DNA from: an uncultured Bacteroidales bacterium
GTDB taxonomy: Bacteria > Bacteroidota > Bacteroidia > Bacteroidales > P3
Length of the DNA stretch: 64,000 bases
NCBI GenBank assembly: GCA_947168665.1
Contig: CAMVMX010000001.1
Span: 62,001 to 126,000 of the forward strand
Reading direction: 5' to 3'
Shown here piece after piece: positions 8,495-16,752 of the stretch (position 1 is its first letter; every line of letters starts with the position of its first letter). The notes under the pieces were generated by a model. It was not told where the DNA came from. It saw only the letters and a list, made by a program, of their open reading frames with translations, and searched no databases. The translations under genes were made by a program, and so were the position numbers.

Positions 8495-9268
8495 ATGTAT
8501 AACTATATTAAGATAGAACAGAAAGAGGCCGTGACGGTGTTGACCATCTCGGCACCGAAAACGCTGAATGCACTGAACAGTGCCGTGCTGCGCGAAATGG
8601 ACGACGCGTTGACCCATCTGCCCGAGGGCACCCGTGTGCTGGTGGTAACGGGCGATGGGGAGAAATCGTTTGTGGCGGGAGCCGACATCAGCGAGATGGC
8701 CAACCTGAATGTGCCGCAGGGACAGACCTTCGGCAACCGCGGCGCGATGGTGTTCCGCCGGATTGAGACGCTGCCCATCCCCGTCATTGCCGCCGTCAAC
8801 GGCTTTGCGCTGGGTGGCGGATGCGAGCTGGCTATGGCTTGCGACATCCGCATCTGCTCGGAGAATGCCAAGTTCGGACAGCCCGAGGTGGGGCTGGGAA
8901 TCATTCCCGGCTTCAGCGGCACGGTGCGCCTGTCGCGCTTAGTGGGCATGGGCATGGCCAAGCAGCTTATCTATACCGGCAAGGCCATCAAGGCCGACGA
9001 AGCCCTGCGCATAGGGCTGGTGAACGCGGTGGTGCCCCAGGCCGAGCTGATGGACAAGGCGCTGGAGATGGCCAACCAGATGGCCGCCAACGCTCCGCTG
9101 GCAGTGGCCGCCGCCAAGCAGTGCATCAACGCCACATACGACATGGACATGGACTCCGCCATCCTGTATGAGAATGGGGCCTTCGGCCAGTGCTTCGGCA
9201 CCGAGGACCAGAAAAACGGCATGAAGGCTTTCCTGAACAAGGAGAAGCCCGCCTTCAAGGGGAAATAA
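8495..9268 (+). CDS. crt: Enoyl-CoA hydratase (crotonase), probably short-chain
   Basis: This 257-residue crotonase-fold enzyme would hydrate crotonyl-CoA and similar short enoyl-CoAs to 3-hydroxyacyl-CoA. Visible motifs are the oxyanion-hole loop [12 protein letters not shown], the second oxyanion segment [20 protein letters not shown], and [20 protein letters not shown] with the two catalytic glutamates (E in GGCELAMA and in QPEVGLG). Length is standard. The next gene is hbd, 35 nt downstream, so the pair covers the two middle steps of the butyryl-CoA pathway run in either direction. No butyryl-CoA dehydrogenase or thiolase is in the window. The symbol crt is inferred from this pairing. Confidence 0.9.
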   Translation: MYNYIKIEQKEAVTVLTISAPKTLNALNSAVLREMDDALTHLPEGTRVLVVTGDGEKSFVAGADISEMANLNVPQGQTFGNRGAMVFRRIETLPIPVIAAVNGFALGGGCELAMACDIRICSENAKFGQPEVGLGIIPGFSGTVRLSRLVGMGMAKQLIYTGKAIKADEALRIGLVNAVVPQAELMDKALEMANQMAANAPLAVAAAKQCINATYDMDMDSAILYENGAFGQCFGTEDQKNGMKAFLNKEKPAFKGK

Positions 9269-9303
9269 TCGGAACAAAACAATATTTTAAAACACTCAAT
9301 ACT

Positions 9304-10140
9304 ATGAAAATTTGCGTAATAGGTACTGGTACCATGGCAAAGGGCATTGTGAAAGCCTTTGCCGCCAAAATGCCTGTAGTAATGAAGAGCAGAACCCAGG
9401 GCAGCATTGACAAGGCTATGGGTTCGATCGCCAAATCGTATGCCAAACTGGTGGAGAAAGGCAAGATGACCCAGGAGGCTGTCGACGCCCTGCTGGCCAA
9501 CATCACCACCACCACTGACTATGCCACCTTCGCCGATGCCGACCTCGTGATTGAGGCCGCCGTCGAGGAGATGCAGCTGAAGAAGGATGTGTTCACCGAG
9601 CTGGACAAGATTTGCAAGCCCGAGACCATCTTTGCCACCAACAGCTCATCGCTGAGCATCACCGAGATTGCCGCCTGCACGCAGCGTCCCGCCCAGTTTA
9701 TCGGCATGCACTTCTTCAACCCCGCCGACCGTATGGCTCTGGTGGAGGTAATCCGCGGTCAGCTGACCAGCGACGAGGTGTGCAAATGCGTCATCGACCT
9801 GGCCACCGAGATTGGCAAACAGCCCGTCGAGGTGAAAGAGGCTCCCGGTTTCGTAGTGAACCGCATCCTTATCCCCATGATTAACGAGGCTGTCGGCATC
9901 CTGGCCGACGGCATTGCCAGCGCCGAGGACATCGACAAGTGCATGATGCTTGGTGCCAACCACCCCATGGGTCCCCTGGCCCTGGCCGACCTCATCGGCA
10001 ACGATGTGAACCTGGCCATCATGGAGGTGCTGTACAAAGAGTTTGGCGATCCCAAATACCGTCCTCACCCCCTGCTGCGCAAGATGGTGCGTGCCGGTCT
10101 GCTGGGCCGCAAGACTGGCGAAGGCTTCTACAAATATTGA
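9304..10140 (+). CDS. hbd: 3-hydroxybutyryl-CoA dehydrogenase
   Basis: This is a 278-residue NAD(P)-dependent 3-hydroxyacyl-CoA dehydrogenase, linking acetoacetyl-CoA and 3-hydroxybutyryl-CoA. The Rossmann motif is [16 protein letters not shown]. The catalytic region is [11 protein letters not shown]...[19 protein letters not shown], with the His of GMHFFNP, followed by [17 protein letters not shown] and [16 protein letters not shown]. The ORF track begins at 9190, but the first 38 residues overlap crt in another frame; the ATG at 9304 gives the normal MKICVIGTG start. It is cotranscribed with crt and followed by a strong terminator. Confidence 0.93.
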   Translation: MKICVIGTGTMAKGIVKAFAAKMPVVMKSRTQGSIDKAMGSIAKSYAKLVEKGKMTQEAVDALLANITTTTDYATFADADLVIEAAVEEMQLKKDVFTELDKICKPETIFATNSSSLSITEIAACTQRPAQFIGMHFFNPADRMALVEVIRGQLTSDEVCKCVIDLATEIGKQPVEVKEAPGFVVNRILIPMINEAVGILADGIASAEDIDKCMMLGANHPMGPLALADLIGNDVNLAIMEVLYKEFGDPKYRPHPLLRKMVRAGLLGRKTGEGFYKY

Positions 10141-10160
10141 TTGCCCAACCCTGATTTCGA

Positions 10161-10196
10161 AGACAGGAGGAAAGCCGATGGGTTTTCCTCCTGTCT
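10161..10196 (+). terminator. Terminator after crt-hbd
   Basis: A perfect 13-bp stem (AGACAGGAGGAAA / TTTCCTCCTGTCT) with a 10-nt loop, followed by TTGTTTTG. It lies 20 nt past the hbd stop. Confidence 0.85.
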
Positions 10197-10777
10197 TTGT
10201 TTTGCCTGCAGGGGCCGGCTACTGCGAGACAGCAGTCCTAATCTTATGCAGTCGGCGGGTGGTGAGTGAAAAGTAATGTTTTGCGACAAAGAACAATGAT
10301 TTTTAATATAAAACTGTCCGCTGTGGGTGTTTTCGGCGTTAGAGAGACACCTGTTCGGAATCCAAATCCAAAGCCTTGCTCGCTCCGGCCCGGACAGGCA
10401 GGTCATTTTGTTGTGATTTGACATGAGTTTATCCGTAAGTTGTTTCCATATATTTTATGGATAAGAAACAATGAAGAATAAATAGAGAAAGGAAACAGAA
10501 ATAAAATAATGGCCGCACGCATTCTTCAGCAAAAACAGCGGAGGGAGGAAAACGGAGCCACTGATTGGCGACAACCCCGACAAGCGCATGACGGCGATGG
10601 AAAAACCGACAACTCACAATAACCAATGCCCGACAACAGGGACGGCATTCAACTGCACGACTGCTATGATAGGGACAGTTTAGCATGCACGGCCGGGGCA
10701 ATGACAGCACTGGATTGACCGCCCCGGTTGGCACACCTACCGACCGACGACAGAACCGGCGGCTGCAATACATAAAA
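10197..10777. other. Intergenic region without a supported gene
   Basis: About 580 bases lie between the convergent hbd and ilvE genes. Two minus-strand ORFs and a 37-codon plus-strand ORF (about 10509) are present, but they have poor composition and no recognisable family. I see no tRNA or other structured RNA here. Confidence 0.5.
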
Positions 10778-10806
10778 AACTCCCGCAACCGAGGGCTGCG
10801 GGAGTT
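10778..10806 (-). terminator. Terminator after ilvE
   Basis: A perfect 10-bp stem (AACTCCCGCA / TGCGGGAGTT) just past the ilvE stop, with a T-run following on the minus strand. Confidence 0.85.
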
Positions 10807-10826
10807 AGAGATTATCGTGATCTCAA

Positions 10827-11852
10827 TTAGTCTATGACAGTGTTCCAGTGGTGGACATCCTCGGCCTCGCCAAGCTGGATGGCACGCAGGGCGTGGTACA
10901 GTTTGGTGCTCCAGGGACCCGGTTCTTTACCGAAGACATAGCTCTTGCCAGTCTCAGGATCGTCCAGACGCTCGATGGGGCTGATGACAGCAGCGGTACC
11001 GCAAGCACCAGCCTCCTGGAACTCGGAGAGTTCGTCAACATCAATGGGGCGACGCTCCACCTTCATGCCCATGTCCTCAGCCAGCTGCATGAGGCTCTTG
11101 TTGGTGATGGAGGGCAGGATGGAAGTGCTCTTAGGAGTGATGTAGGCGCCGTCCTTGATGCCGAAGAAGTTGGCTGCGCCAGCCTCGTCAACATATTTCT
11201 TCTCCTTGGCATCGAGGTAGAACTCGCATGCATACTGACCGCCGTGGCAAGCCTCGACGTGGGCACGGAGCGAAGCAGCGTAGTTGCCGCCCACCTTATA
11301 GATACCAGTTCCGAGAGGAGCGGAACGGTCATACTTGCGGGTGATGACATAGGGGTTGGCCTTGAAGCCGCCTTTGAAATAAGGTCCGACGGGGGTGACG
11401 AAGATGACGAACAGATACTCATCGGCAGGTTTCACACCCACGGTGATGCCGGTGCCAATCAGCAGCGGACGGAGGTAGAGGCTTGCGCCGGTGCCGTAGG
11501 GAGGAATGAAACGCTCGTTGAGTTTGATGACCTTCTTGCACATCTCCACAAATTTCTCGGTGGAAAGCTCAGGCATCATGATGCCGCGGCAGGTGCTCTG
11601 CAGACGCTCGGCATTGGCTTCGGGGCGGAAGATACGGATCTTGCCGTCTTTGCAACGATAGGCCTTCAGACCTTCGAAAGCCTCCTGGCCATAGTGCAAG
11701 CTCGATGCAGCCATGTGCATCTCGATATGTTCGGAGGAGGAGACCTCAATCTCGCCCCATTTGCCGTCGCGATAGTAGCAACGGACATTATAGTCGGTCT
11801 TTACATAACCGAAAGGAAGGTTTTCCCAATCAATATTCATGCTGTTTGCCAT
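10827..11852 (-). CDS. ilvE: Branched-chain amino acid aminotransferase
   Basis: This 341-residue fold-type IV PLP enzyme transaminates valine, leucine and isoleucine with their 2-oxoacids. Visible are the N-terminal MNIDWENLPFGYVKTDYNV typical of Bacteroidota IlvE, the substrate segment SSLHYGQEAFEGLKAYR, the PLP-lysine region TGIYKVGGNYAASL, and EAGACGTAAVISPI. The ORF track starts at 11900, inside the tRNA; the ATG at 11852 (MANSMNIDW) is chosen because it follows the tRNA by 24 nt. It probably shares a primary transcript with that tRNA. A hairpin terminator follows. Confidence 0.93.
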   Translation of the reverse strand: MANSMNIDWENLPFGYVKTDYNVRCYYRDGKWGEIEVSSSEHIEMHMAASSLHYGQEAFEGLKAYRCKDGKIRIFRPEANAERLQSTCRGIMMPELSTEKFVEMCKKVIKLNERFIPPYGTGASLYLRPLLIGTGITVGVKPADEYLFVIFVTPVGPYFKGGFKANPYVITRKYDRSAPLGTGIYKVGGNYAASLRAHVEACHGGQYACEFYLDAKEKKYVDEAGAANFFGIKDGAYITPKSTSILPSITNKSLMQLAEDMGMKVERRPIDVDELSEFQEAGACGTAAVISPIERLDDPETGKSYVFGKEPGPWSTKLYHALRAIQLGEAEDVHHWNTVID

Positions 11853-11876
11853 AATACTTGTGTGTTTAAAAAAAAG

Positions 11877-11950
11877 TGGTCCCACTTGGGCTCGAACCAA
11901 GGACCCACTGATTATGAGTCAGTTGCTCTAACCGACTGAGCTATGGGACC
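11877..11950 (-). tRNA. tRNA with CAU anticodon (Met or Ile2)
   Basis: This is a 74-nt cloverleaf. The acceptor pairs GGTCCCA with TGGGACC; the D arm is GCTC...GAGC; the anticodon stem ACTGA/TCAGT closes loop CTCATAA with anticodon CAT; the T arm is CTTGG-TTCGAGC-CCAAG; the discriminator is A. CCA is not encoded. Elongator tRNA-Met and lysidine-modified tRNA-Ile2 share this loop, so identity is unsettled; Met is the default. A promoter box lies 25 nt upstream and ilvE starts 24 nt downstream. Confidence 0.93.
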
Positions 11951-11975
11951 AACTTTTCGTCTCTCGAAATCGGGT

Positions 11976-11984
11976 GCAAAGATA
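11976..11984 (-). promoter_or_regulatory. Promoter -7 box for tRNA(CAU)-ilvE
   Basis: The minus strand reads TATCTTTGC, about 25 nt from the tRNA 5' end. This gives a very short leader before the tRNA, with ilvE behind it. Confidence 0.7.
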
Positions 11985-12274
11985 CAACTTTTTTTCCATT
12001 CAGCAAGAAAAATTTTCAACTCCCCTTCTTCATGGCTATGAAACAAGCTCTTGCCCAACACTGACGACAGCTCTGCCACCCCGCAGTCACCCCTCACGCC
12101 ATCTTCCACAAAGGCAAAACTCACCTTTCCCCATCCCGCAGGTCCTCCGCCGACAGCCCTCGGTGTCGCCAACAGCCTCACGACTACCGATTCTCACCCC
12201 CCTTTTTGACCCCTTCGCGCCACTGCCGGCAACAGCTGCCACACATTTTTTTCTGCCAAATCAAGAAAAAAGTG
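11985..12274. other. Intergenic region between divergent promoters
   Basis: About 290 bases, with no supported gene, lie between the tRNA-ilvE promoter and the ruvX promoter. Short ORFs across it overlap the tRNA or lack features. Confidence 0.5.
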
Positions 12275-12283
12275 TAATTTTGC
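12275..12283 (+). promoter_or_regulatory. Promoter -7 box for the ruvX-def-mutL operon
   Basis: TAATTTTGC lies 24 nt before the ruvX ATG at 12308. Confidence 0.65.
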
Positions 12284-12307
12284 AAGTTTAAAAAACAGCA
12301 CCTGCTA

Positions 12308-12718
12308 ATGGGAAGAATCCTTGCAATCGACTATGGCATAAAGCGTACAGGAATCGCCGTGACCGACCCGGAGCGTATCATCGCCACCGGATTGACCACC
12401 GTGGCCACCCCCACCCTCATGCAATTCCTGCGCGACTACTGCCAAAAAGAACCCGTCGACCTTTTTGTTGTCGGCCAACCCAAGCACATGGACAACACCC
12501 CTTCGCAGTCCGCCGCCATCATCGAACCCTTCGTCCGCCAGCTGGCCCAAGCCTTCCCCGACAAGCCCGTGGCCCGAATCGACGAGCGATTCACCTCCAA
12601 GCTGGCCTTCCAAGCCATGATTGACGGCGGCCTGAAGAAAAAGCAGCGGCAGGACAAAGGAATGATTGACCAAGTCAGCGCCACCATCATGCTGCAAGAC
12701 TATATGCGAACCCTATAA
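12308..12718 (+). CDS. ruvX: RuvX/YqgF family RNase H-like nuclease
   Basis: This 136-residue protein of the YqgF/RuvX family has an RNase H fold and is implicated in pre-16S rRNA processing and predicted as a Holliday junction resolvase. The first strand carries the catalytic Asp (RILAIDYGIKRTGIAVTD), with a further conserved FVVGQPKHMDN and ARIDERFTSKLA; the last acidic position is in KGMIDQVSATIMLQDY. Length is normal. It is the first gene of a compact operon; def begins 12 nt downstream. Confidence 0.92.
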   Translation: MGRILAIDYGIKRTGIAVTDPERIIATGLTTVATPTLMQFLRDYCQKEPVDLFVVGQPKHMDNTPSQSAAIIEPFVRQLAQAFPDKPVARIDERFTSKLAFQAMIDGGLKKKQRQDKGMIDQVSATIMLQDYMRTL

Positions 12719-12730
12719 AAAGAAAAATAA

Positions 12731-13294
12731 ATGCTCTATCCCATCATTGGCTACGGCCACCCCACCCTGCGCAAAGTAGCGCAACCAGTCGACAAAGACT
12801 ATCCCGGCCTCGACCAACTCATAGCCGACATGTACGAAACCATGTACAATGCCGACGGCGTAGGCCTCGCAGCCCCGCAGATTGACCTCAGCATCCGCCT
12901 GGTCGTCATCGGCTTCCGCCCCTACGACGAGAAGACCGACACCTTTGGCGACCCCGCCGAGGAGCACACACTCATCAACCCCGAAATACTTGAATTCCTC
13001 GGCGAGAAGCAATACTTCAACGAAGGCTGCCTCAGCATCCCCGACATCCACGAAGATGTCCTCCGCCCCGAAGGCCTCCGCCTACGGTGGTACGACGCCC
13101 AGTGGCAACTCCACGAAGAGGAAATCCACGGCATGTTTGCCCGCGTGGCGCAGCACGAAATCGACCACCTCGAAGGCAAAGTCTTCACCGACCGGCTCAG
13201 CCCCATCCGCAAGACCATGATCAAGCGCAAACTCAACGACGTCATCTCCGGCCGGATCCGGACAGCCTACCGCATGAAACCCAACAAAAAATAA
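12731..13294 (+). CDS. def: Peptide deformylase
   Basis: This 187-residue metallo-enzyme removes the N-formyl group from nascent proteins. All three family motifs are intact: GVGLAAPQ (43-50), EGCLSIPD with metal ligand Cys100, and QHEIDHLEG with His142, catalytic Glu143 and His146. It lies 12 nt from ruvX and 12 nt from the following lipoprotein gene, so it is cotranscribed. Confidence 0.96.
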   Translation: MLYPIIGYGHPTLRKVAQPVDKDYPGLDQLIADMYETMYNADGVGLAAPQIDLSIRLVVIGFRPYDEKTDTFGDPAEEHTLINPEILEFLGEKQYFNEGCLSIPDIHEDVLRPEGLRLRWYDAQWQLHEEEIHGMFARVAQHEIDHLEGKVFTDRLSPIRKTMIKRKLNDVISGRIRTAYRMKPNKK

Positions 13295-13306
13295 CACACA
13301 TACACA

Positions 13307-13828
13307 ATGAAACGCACAGCACTCATACTCATCCTTGCCGCCCTTGTGGCAGCCTGCGGCCCCAGCAAAGAGGAACGCATAGACCAGATTGAAAACTTCG
13401 AAGACTCCATCTTCGAATCCGCCATCGCCGCCGACGAGGCCACAGCCGACCAACTCACAGCACTCTACACCGACTTTGCCGACCGCTACCCCTCCGACAG
13501 CCTCACCCCCCAGTACCTCCTCAAAGCCGCCGAAGTGCAGAGCAACGTCATGCACACCGACCGCGCCATCGAACTCTTCGACCGCATCATAGCCGACTAT
13601 CCCGACTTCGAGGACGTCCCCATCTGCTACTTCCTCAAAGGCAGTGCCTACGAAGACAACTCACAGTTCGACCTGGCCAAACAAGCCTACCAGACCTTTG
13701 TCGACAAATATCCCGACCACTTCATGGCCGCCACCACGCGCACCATGATTCCCAACGTAGGCCTGAGCCCCGAGGAAATGCTCGACAAAATCCTCGACCA
13801 AGCCAACGACACCCTCATAGCACAGTAA
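13307..13828 (+). CDS. TPR-type lipoprotein
   Basis: This 173-residue lipoprotein (lipobox LVAACG, Cys17) has helical repeats resembling TPRs: QYLLKAAEVQSNVMHTDRAIELFDRIIADYPD and YFLKGSAYEDNSQFDLAKQAYQTFVDKYPDHF. Tandem YP-D ends of this kind occur in BamD/YbgF-like envelope scaffold proteins, but the protein is shorter than BamD. Function is not known; a periplasmic protein-interaction role is inferred. It sits between def and mutL with gaps of 12 and 16 nt. Confidence 0.8.
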   Translation: MKRTALILILAALVAACGPSKEERIDQIENFEDSIFESAIAADEATADQLTALYTDFADRYPSDSLTPQYLLKAAEVQSNVMHTDRAIELFDRIIADYPDFEDVPICYFLKGSAYEDNSQFDLAKQAYQTFVDKYPDHFMAATTRTMIPNVGLSPEEMLDKILDQANDTLIAQ

Positions 13829-13844
13829 AACAACCCGACAGCGT

Positions 13845-15686
13845 TTGAGCGACATCATCAACATACTGCCCGACAGCGTCGCCAACCAGATAGCCGCCGG
13901 CGAAGTGGTCGACCGTCCCGCCTCGGCAGTCAAAGAGCTGCTCGAGAACGCCCTTGATGCCGGTGCCACCAAAATCCAGCTCATCCTCAAAGACGCCGGC
14001 CGCACACTCATCCAAGTCATCGACAACGGCAGCGGCATGAGCGACAGCGACGCCCGCGTCTGCTTCGAGCGCCACGCCACATCCAAAATCCACAAAGCCG
14101 ACGACCTCTTCGCCATCCGCACCATGGGCTTCCGCGGCGAGGCCCTCGCCTCCATCGCGGCCATCGCCCAAGTGGAACTGAAAACCAAACTCCGCGACCG
14201 CGAACTCGGCACCCTCATCCTCATCGAGGGCAGCCACATCAAAGAGCAGACCCCCTGCGCCTGTCCCGACGGCACCTCCATCGCCGTCAAAAACCTCTTC
14301 TTCAATGTCCCCGCACGCCGCAACTTCCTCAAACGCGACAGCATCGAACTCAGCCACATCGAGGAAATCTTCAAACGAGTGGCCCTCATCAACTACCGCA
14401 CCGACTACTCCCTCAACGCCAACGGCCGCCTGCTCTACGACCTCCGCGCCGGCAACTTCGCCGAGCGCATCAGCCAGATTTTCGGCAACAGCTACCGCCA
14501 ACGCCTCTGCCCCGTCAACGAGCAGACCGACATCGTCACCATCGAAGGCTACGTGTCCAAACCCGAATTTGCCCGCAAAAGCCGTGGCGAGCAATACCTC
14601 TTCGTCAACCACCGCTTCATCAAGCACCCCGCACTCAACGCCGCCATCGAGAAAGCCTACGCCGACATCATCCCCGACCACCACTACCCCTCCTACTTCA
14701 TCCACCTCCAAGTCGACCCCTCCCGCATCGACGTCAACATCCACCCCACCAAAACCGAAGTCAAATTCATCGACGAAAACGCCCTCTTCGCCATCCTCCG
14801 CGCCGCCACCAAGAAAGCCATCGGCCAGTTCAGCCTCGCCACCGAACTGCAATTCAACCCCATCGAAGAGGTCGACTTTCCCCCGGCCCCCAAAGGCTAC
14901 ATCCCCACCCCACCGCAGGTGCACTACAACCCCGACTACAACCCCTTCCAGAGCCACCGCTCCCCCTCATCCTCCCCCTCGCGCCCCTCGCAGCCCGACA
15001 GCCGCCGCGACCCCGACTCCAAATGGACCTCCTTCTTCGACCTCGACACCACCCCCACCGACACCCCTCACCAAACTCGCATCGACCTCACCCCAACGCC
15101 CGCTGATTCCCCCGCGCCCGCGGCGCCCCCAGTCCCGACCGACACCCCCTGCCTCCAGCTCATGGGCACCCACATCGTCAGCGTCATGCCCTCCGGCCTC
15201 CTGGTCATCGACCAGCACGCCGCCTCCGAGCGCATCCTCTTCGAGCGGCTCCTCAGCCACTCCGCCACACCCCATCCCCAGCAGCTCCTCTTCCCCGTCA
15301 ACTGCCAGTTCACCCCAGCCGACGCCGACATCTTCAACGAACTCCTGCCCGAACTGCGCCGCTACGGCTTCGAGATAGGCACCCTCGGCCAGACCACCTT
15401 CGTCGTGTCCGCCACCCCTCCCGATGTCAAAGAAAGCGAATTGCAAACCCTCTTCGACCAAATCATCGTCGAGTACAAAGGGACCATGATCCAGAAATTC
15501 GCCGACCGCACCCAGAGCCTCTGCCGCTCCATGGCGCGCCAACTGGCCCTCAAGCCCGGCACCCCCCTCCAGCAAACTGAGATGCAGCAACTCGTGGCCG
15601 ACCTCTTCTGCTGCCAGATGCCCACCCTCAGCCCCTCCGGCCGCAAAACCATGGCCATCCTTACCCCCGACCAACTCATAGTTTGA
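13845..15686 (+). CDS. mutL: DNA mismatch repair protein MutL with endonuclease motif
   Basis: This 613-residue MutL couples MutS mismatch recognition to strand incision. The N-terminal GHKL ATPase shows LLENALDAGA (32-41), DNGSGM (60-65) and GFRGEAL (95-101). A Pro/Ser-rich linker spans about residues 345-430. The C-terminal domain carries DQHAASERILFE from Asp456, an exact match to the metal-binding nuclease motif DQHA(X)2E(X)4E found in MutL of bacteria without MutH. The start is a TTG at 13845, chosen because MSDIINILPDSVANQIAAGE is the conserved N-terminus and the next ATG would cut into the ATPase. It is in operon with ruvX, def and a rhomboid gene. Confidence 0.96.
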   Translation: MSDIINILPDSVANQIAAGEVVDRPASAVKELLENALDAGATKIQLILKDAGRTLIQVIDNGSGMSDSDARVCFERHATSKIHKADDLFAIRTMGFRGEALASIAAIAQVELKTKLRDRELGTLILIEGSHIKEQTPCACPDGTSIAVKNLFFNVPARRNFLKRDSIELSHIEEIFKRVALINYRTDYSLNANGRLLYDLRAGNFAERISQIFGNSYRQRLCPVNEQTDIVTIEGYVSKPEFARKSRGEQYLFVNHRFIKHPALNAAIEKAYADIIPDHHYPSYFIHLQVDPSRIDVNIHPTKTEVKFIDENALFAILRAATKKAIGQFSLATELQFNPIEEVDFPPAPKGYIPTPPQVHYNPDYNPFQSHRSPSSSPSRPSQPDSRRDPDSKWTSFFDLDTTPTDTPHQTRIDLTPTPADSPAPAAPPVPTDTPCLQLMGTHIVSVMPSGLLVIDQHAASERILFERLLSHSATPHPQQLLFPVNCQFTPADADIFNELLPELRRYGFEIGTLGQTTFVVSATPPDVKESELQTLFDQIIVEYKGTMIQKFADRTQSLCRSMARQLALKPGTPLQQTEMQQLVADLFCCQMPTLSPSGRKTMAILTPDQLIV

Positions 15687-15723
15687 AAACCCAGTTACCA
15701 ACAAAAACAAACACCCCCACACC

Positions 15724-16332
15724 ATGTCCGACTATTCACCCCAAGGCTTCCGCGTGCTCCCGCCCGTGGTCAAAAACCTCCTCATCATCAACCTCATCGT
15801 GTTCCTCGCCACCATGGTGCTTGAACGCTATGGTTACACCCACATCACCTCCATGCTGGCCCTCAACGCCCTCCCCACGGGGCGCTTCCGTCTCTGGCAA
15901 CTCTTCACCTACATGTTCATGCACTCCGGCTGGAGCCACATCATCTTCAACATGTTCGCCCTCTGGATGTTCGGCTACGTGCTTGAAAACTATTGGGGAT
16001 CACGCCGCTTTCTGGTCTACTATCTCGTCTGCGGCATAGGCGCCGGGCTGTGCAACCTCCTCGTGCCCGGCTGGGGCATCACCGTGGGGGCCTCGGGCGC
16101 CGTCTACGGCATCCTGCTGGCCTTCGGCATGATGTTCCCCGAAGAGCGCATCTACCTCTACTTCCTCATGCCCATTAAGGCCAAGTGGTTCGTCATCGGC
16201 TATGCCGCCATCGAACTGCTTGAAGGCATCTTCGCCACCGACGGCATCGCCCATTTCGCCCACCTCGGCGGCATGCTCTTCGGCCTGCTGCTCATCCTCT
16301 ATTGGCGCAAACACCCCTTCTCGCGCTTCTGA
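15724..16332 (+). CDS. Rhomboid family intramembrane serine protease
   Basis: This 202-residue multi-pass membrane protein has the rhomboid catalytic motif GASGAVYG with Ser124 and a late helix with HFAHLGGMLFG (His180 as the likely partner). The early MHSGWSHIIFNMFALWMFG segment is the conserved L1/TM2 region with the HxxxN motif. It is predicted to have six transmembrane segments and to cleave membrane-anchored substrates, which cannot be named. It is last in the ruvX-def-mutL unit, 37 nt after mutL, and is followed by a hairpin. Confidence 0.92.
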   Translation: MSDYSPQGFRVLPPVVKNLLIINLIVFLATMVLERYGYTHITSMLALNALPTGRFRLWQLFTYMFMHSGWSHIIFNMFALWMFGYVLENYWGSRRFLVYYLVCGIGAGLCNLLVPGWGITVGASGAVYGILLAFGMMFPEERIYLYFLMPIKAKWFVIGYAAIELLEGIFATDGIAHFAHLGGMLFGLLLILYWRKHPFSRF

Positions 16333-16359
16333 CCCCCCATCCCGACAGCTACATACTGC

Positions 16360-16395
16360 AAAGGTCCCCCAGACAGACACTGCCGGGGGACCTTT
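16360..16395 (+). terminator. Terminator after the rhomboid gene
   Basis: A perfect 11-bp stem (AAAGGTCCCCC / GGGGGACCTTT) with a 14-nt loop, 27 nt past the stop. T-richness after it is weak (GTTTG). Confidence 0.65.
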
Positions 16396-16691
16396 GTTTG
16401 CAACTCTCTGCCAGCCCTGTCGTCCCCTATCGCGCACCCCACACACCAATATCCCTTTGCACCCCAAAAGCCTTGCCGACCTTGCTTTACACACAAAGGG
16501 AAAGAGGTTGCAAGCCCAATCGTTTCGCATTCCCTGTGCGGCAAATGGAGAGAATATTACAGGTTCGCCGTGAAGGAAATGGCGTTTGTTTGGAATAAAT
16601 ATGGCTTAGAAGAAGCGACCCGAGAGCTTGCCGCACACTGGGTGGAGGGGCAAGGGGTCCGGCCCGGCAGGAGTGTGACAAAATTACGAAA
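16396..16691. other. Intergenic region between convergent genes
   Basis: I see no gene here. The track ORF 16570-17877 on the plus strand is a shadow of aguA, and the shorter ORFs have no family features. Confidence 0.5.
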
Positions 16692-16720
16692 GCGGCCCGC
16701 CAACGCTGTTGGCGGGCCGC
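16692..16720 (-). terminator. Terminator after aguA
   Basis: A perfect 13-bp GC-rich stem (GCGGCCCGCCAAC / GTTGGCGGGCCGC) with a 3-nt loop. On the minus strand it is followed by TTTCGTAATTTTG. Confidence 0.8.
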
Positions 16721-16752
16721 GGATGGGTCTTTTCCGCTTGCGGGCTGCAGGG

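Noticed and set aside
10509-10622. 37-codon plus-strand ORF (MAARILQQKQRREENG...)
   Set aside because: No promoter box, no conservation information and low-complexity composition.
10429-10788. 119-residue minus-strand ORF
   Set aside because: Cys/Arg-rich, family-less, and in the gap between two terminators; probably chance.
11912-12181. 89-residue minus-strand ORF
   Set aside because: It runs through the tRNA gene and its promoter.
13815-14957. 380-residue minus-strand ORF
   Set aside because: Antisense shadow of mutL.
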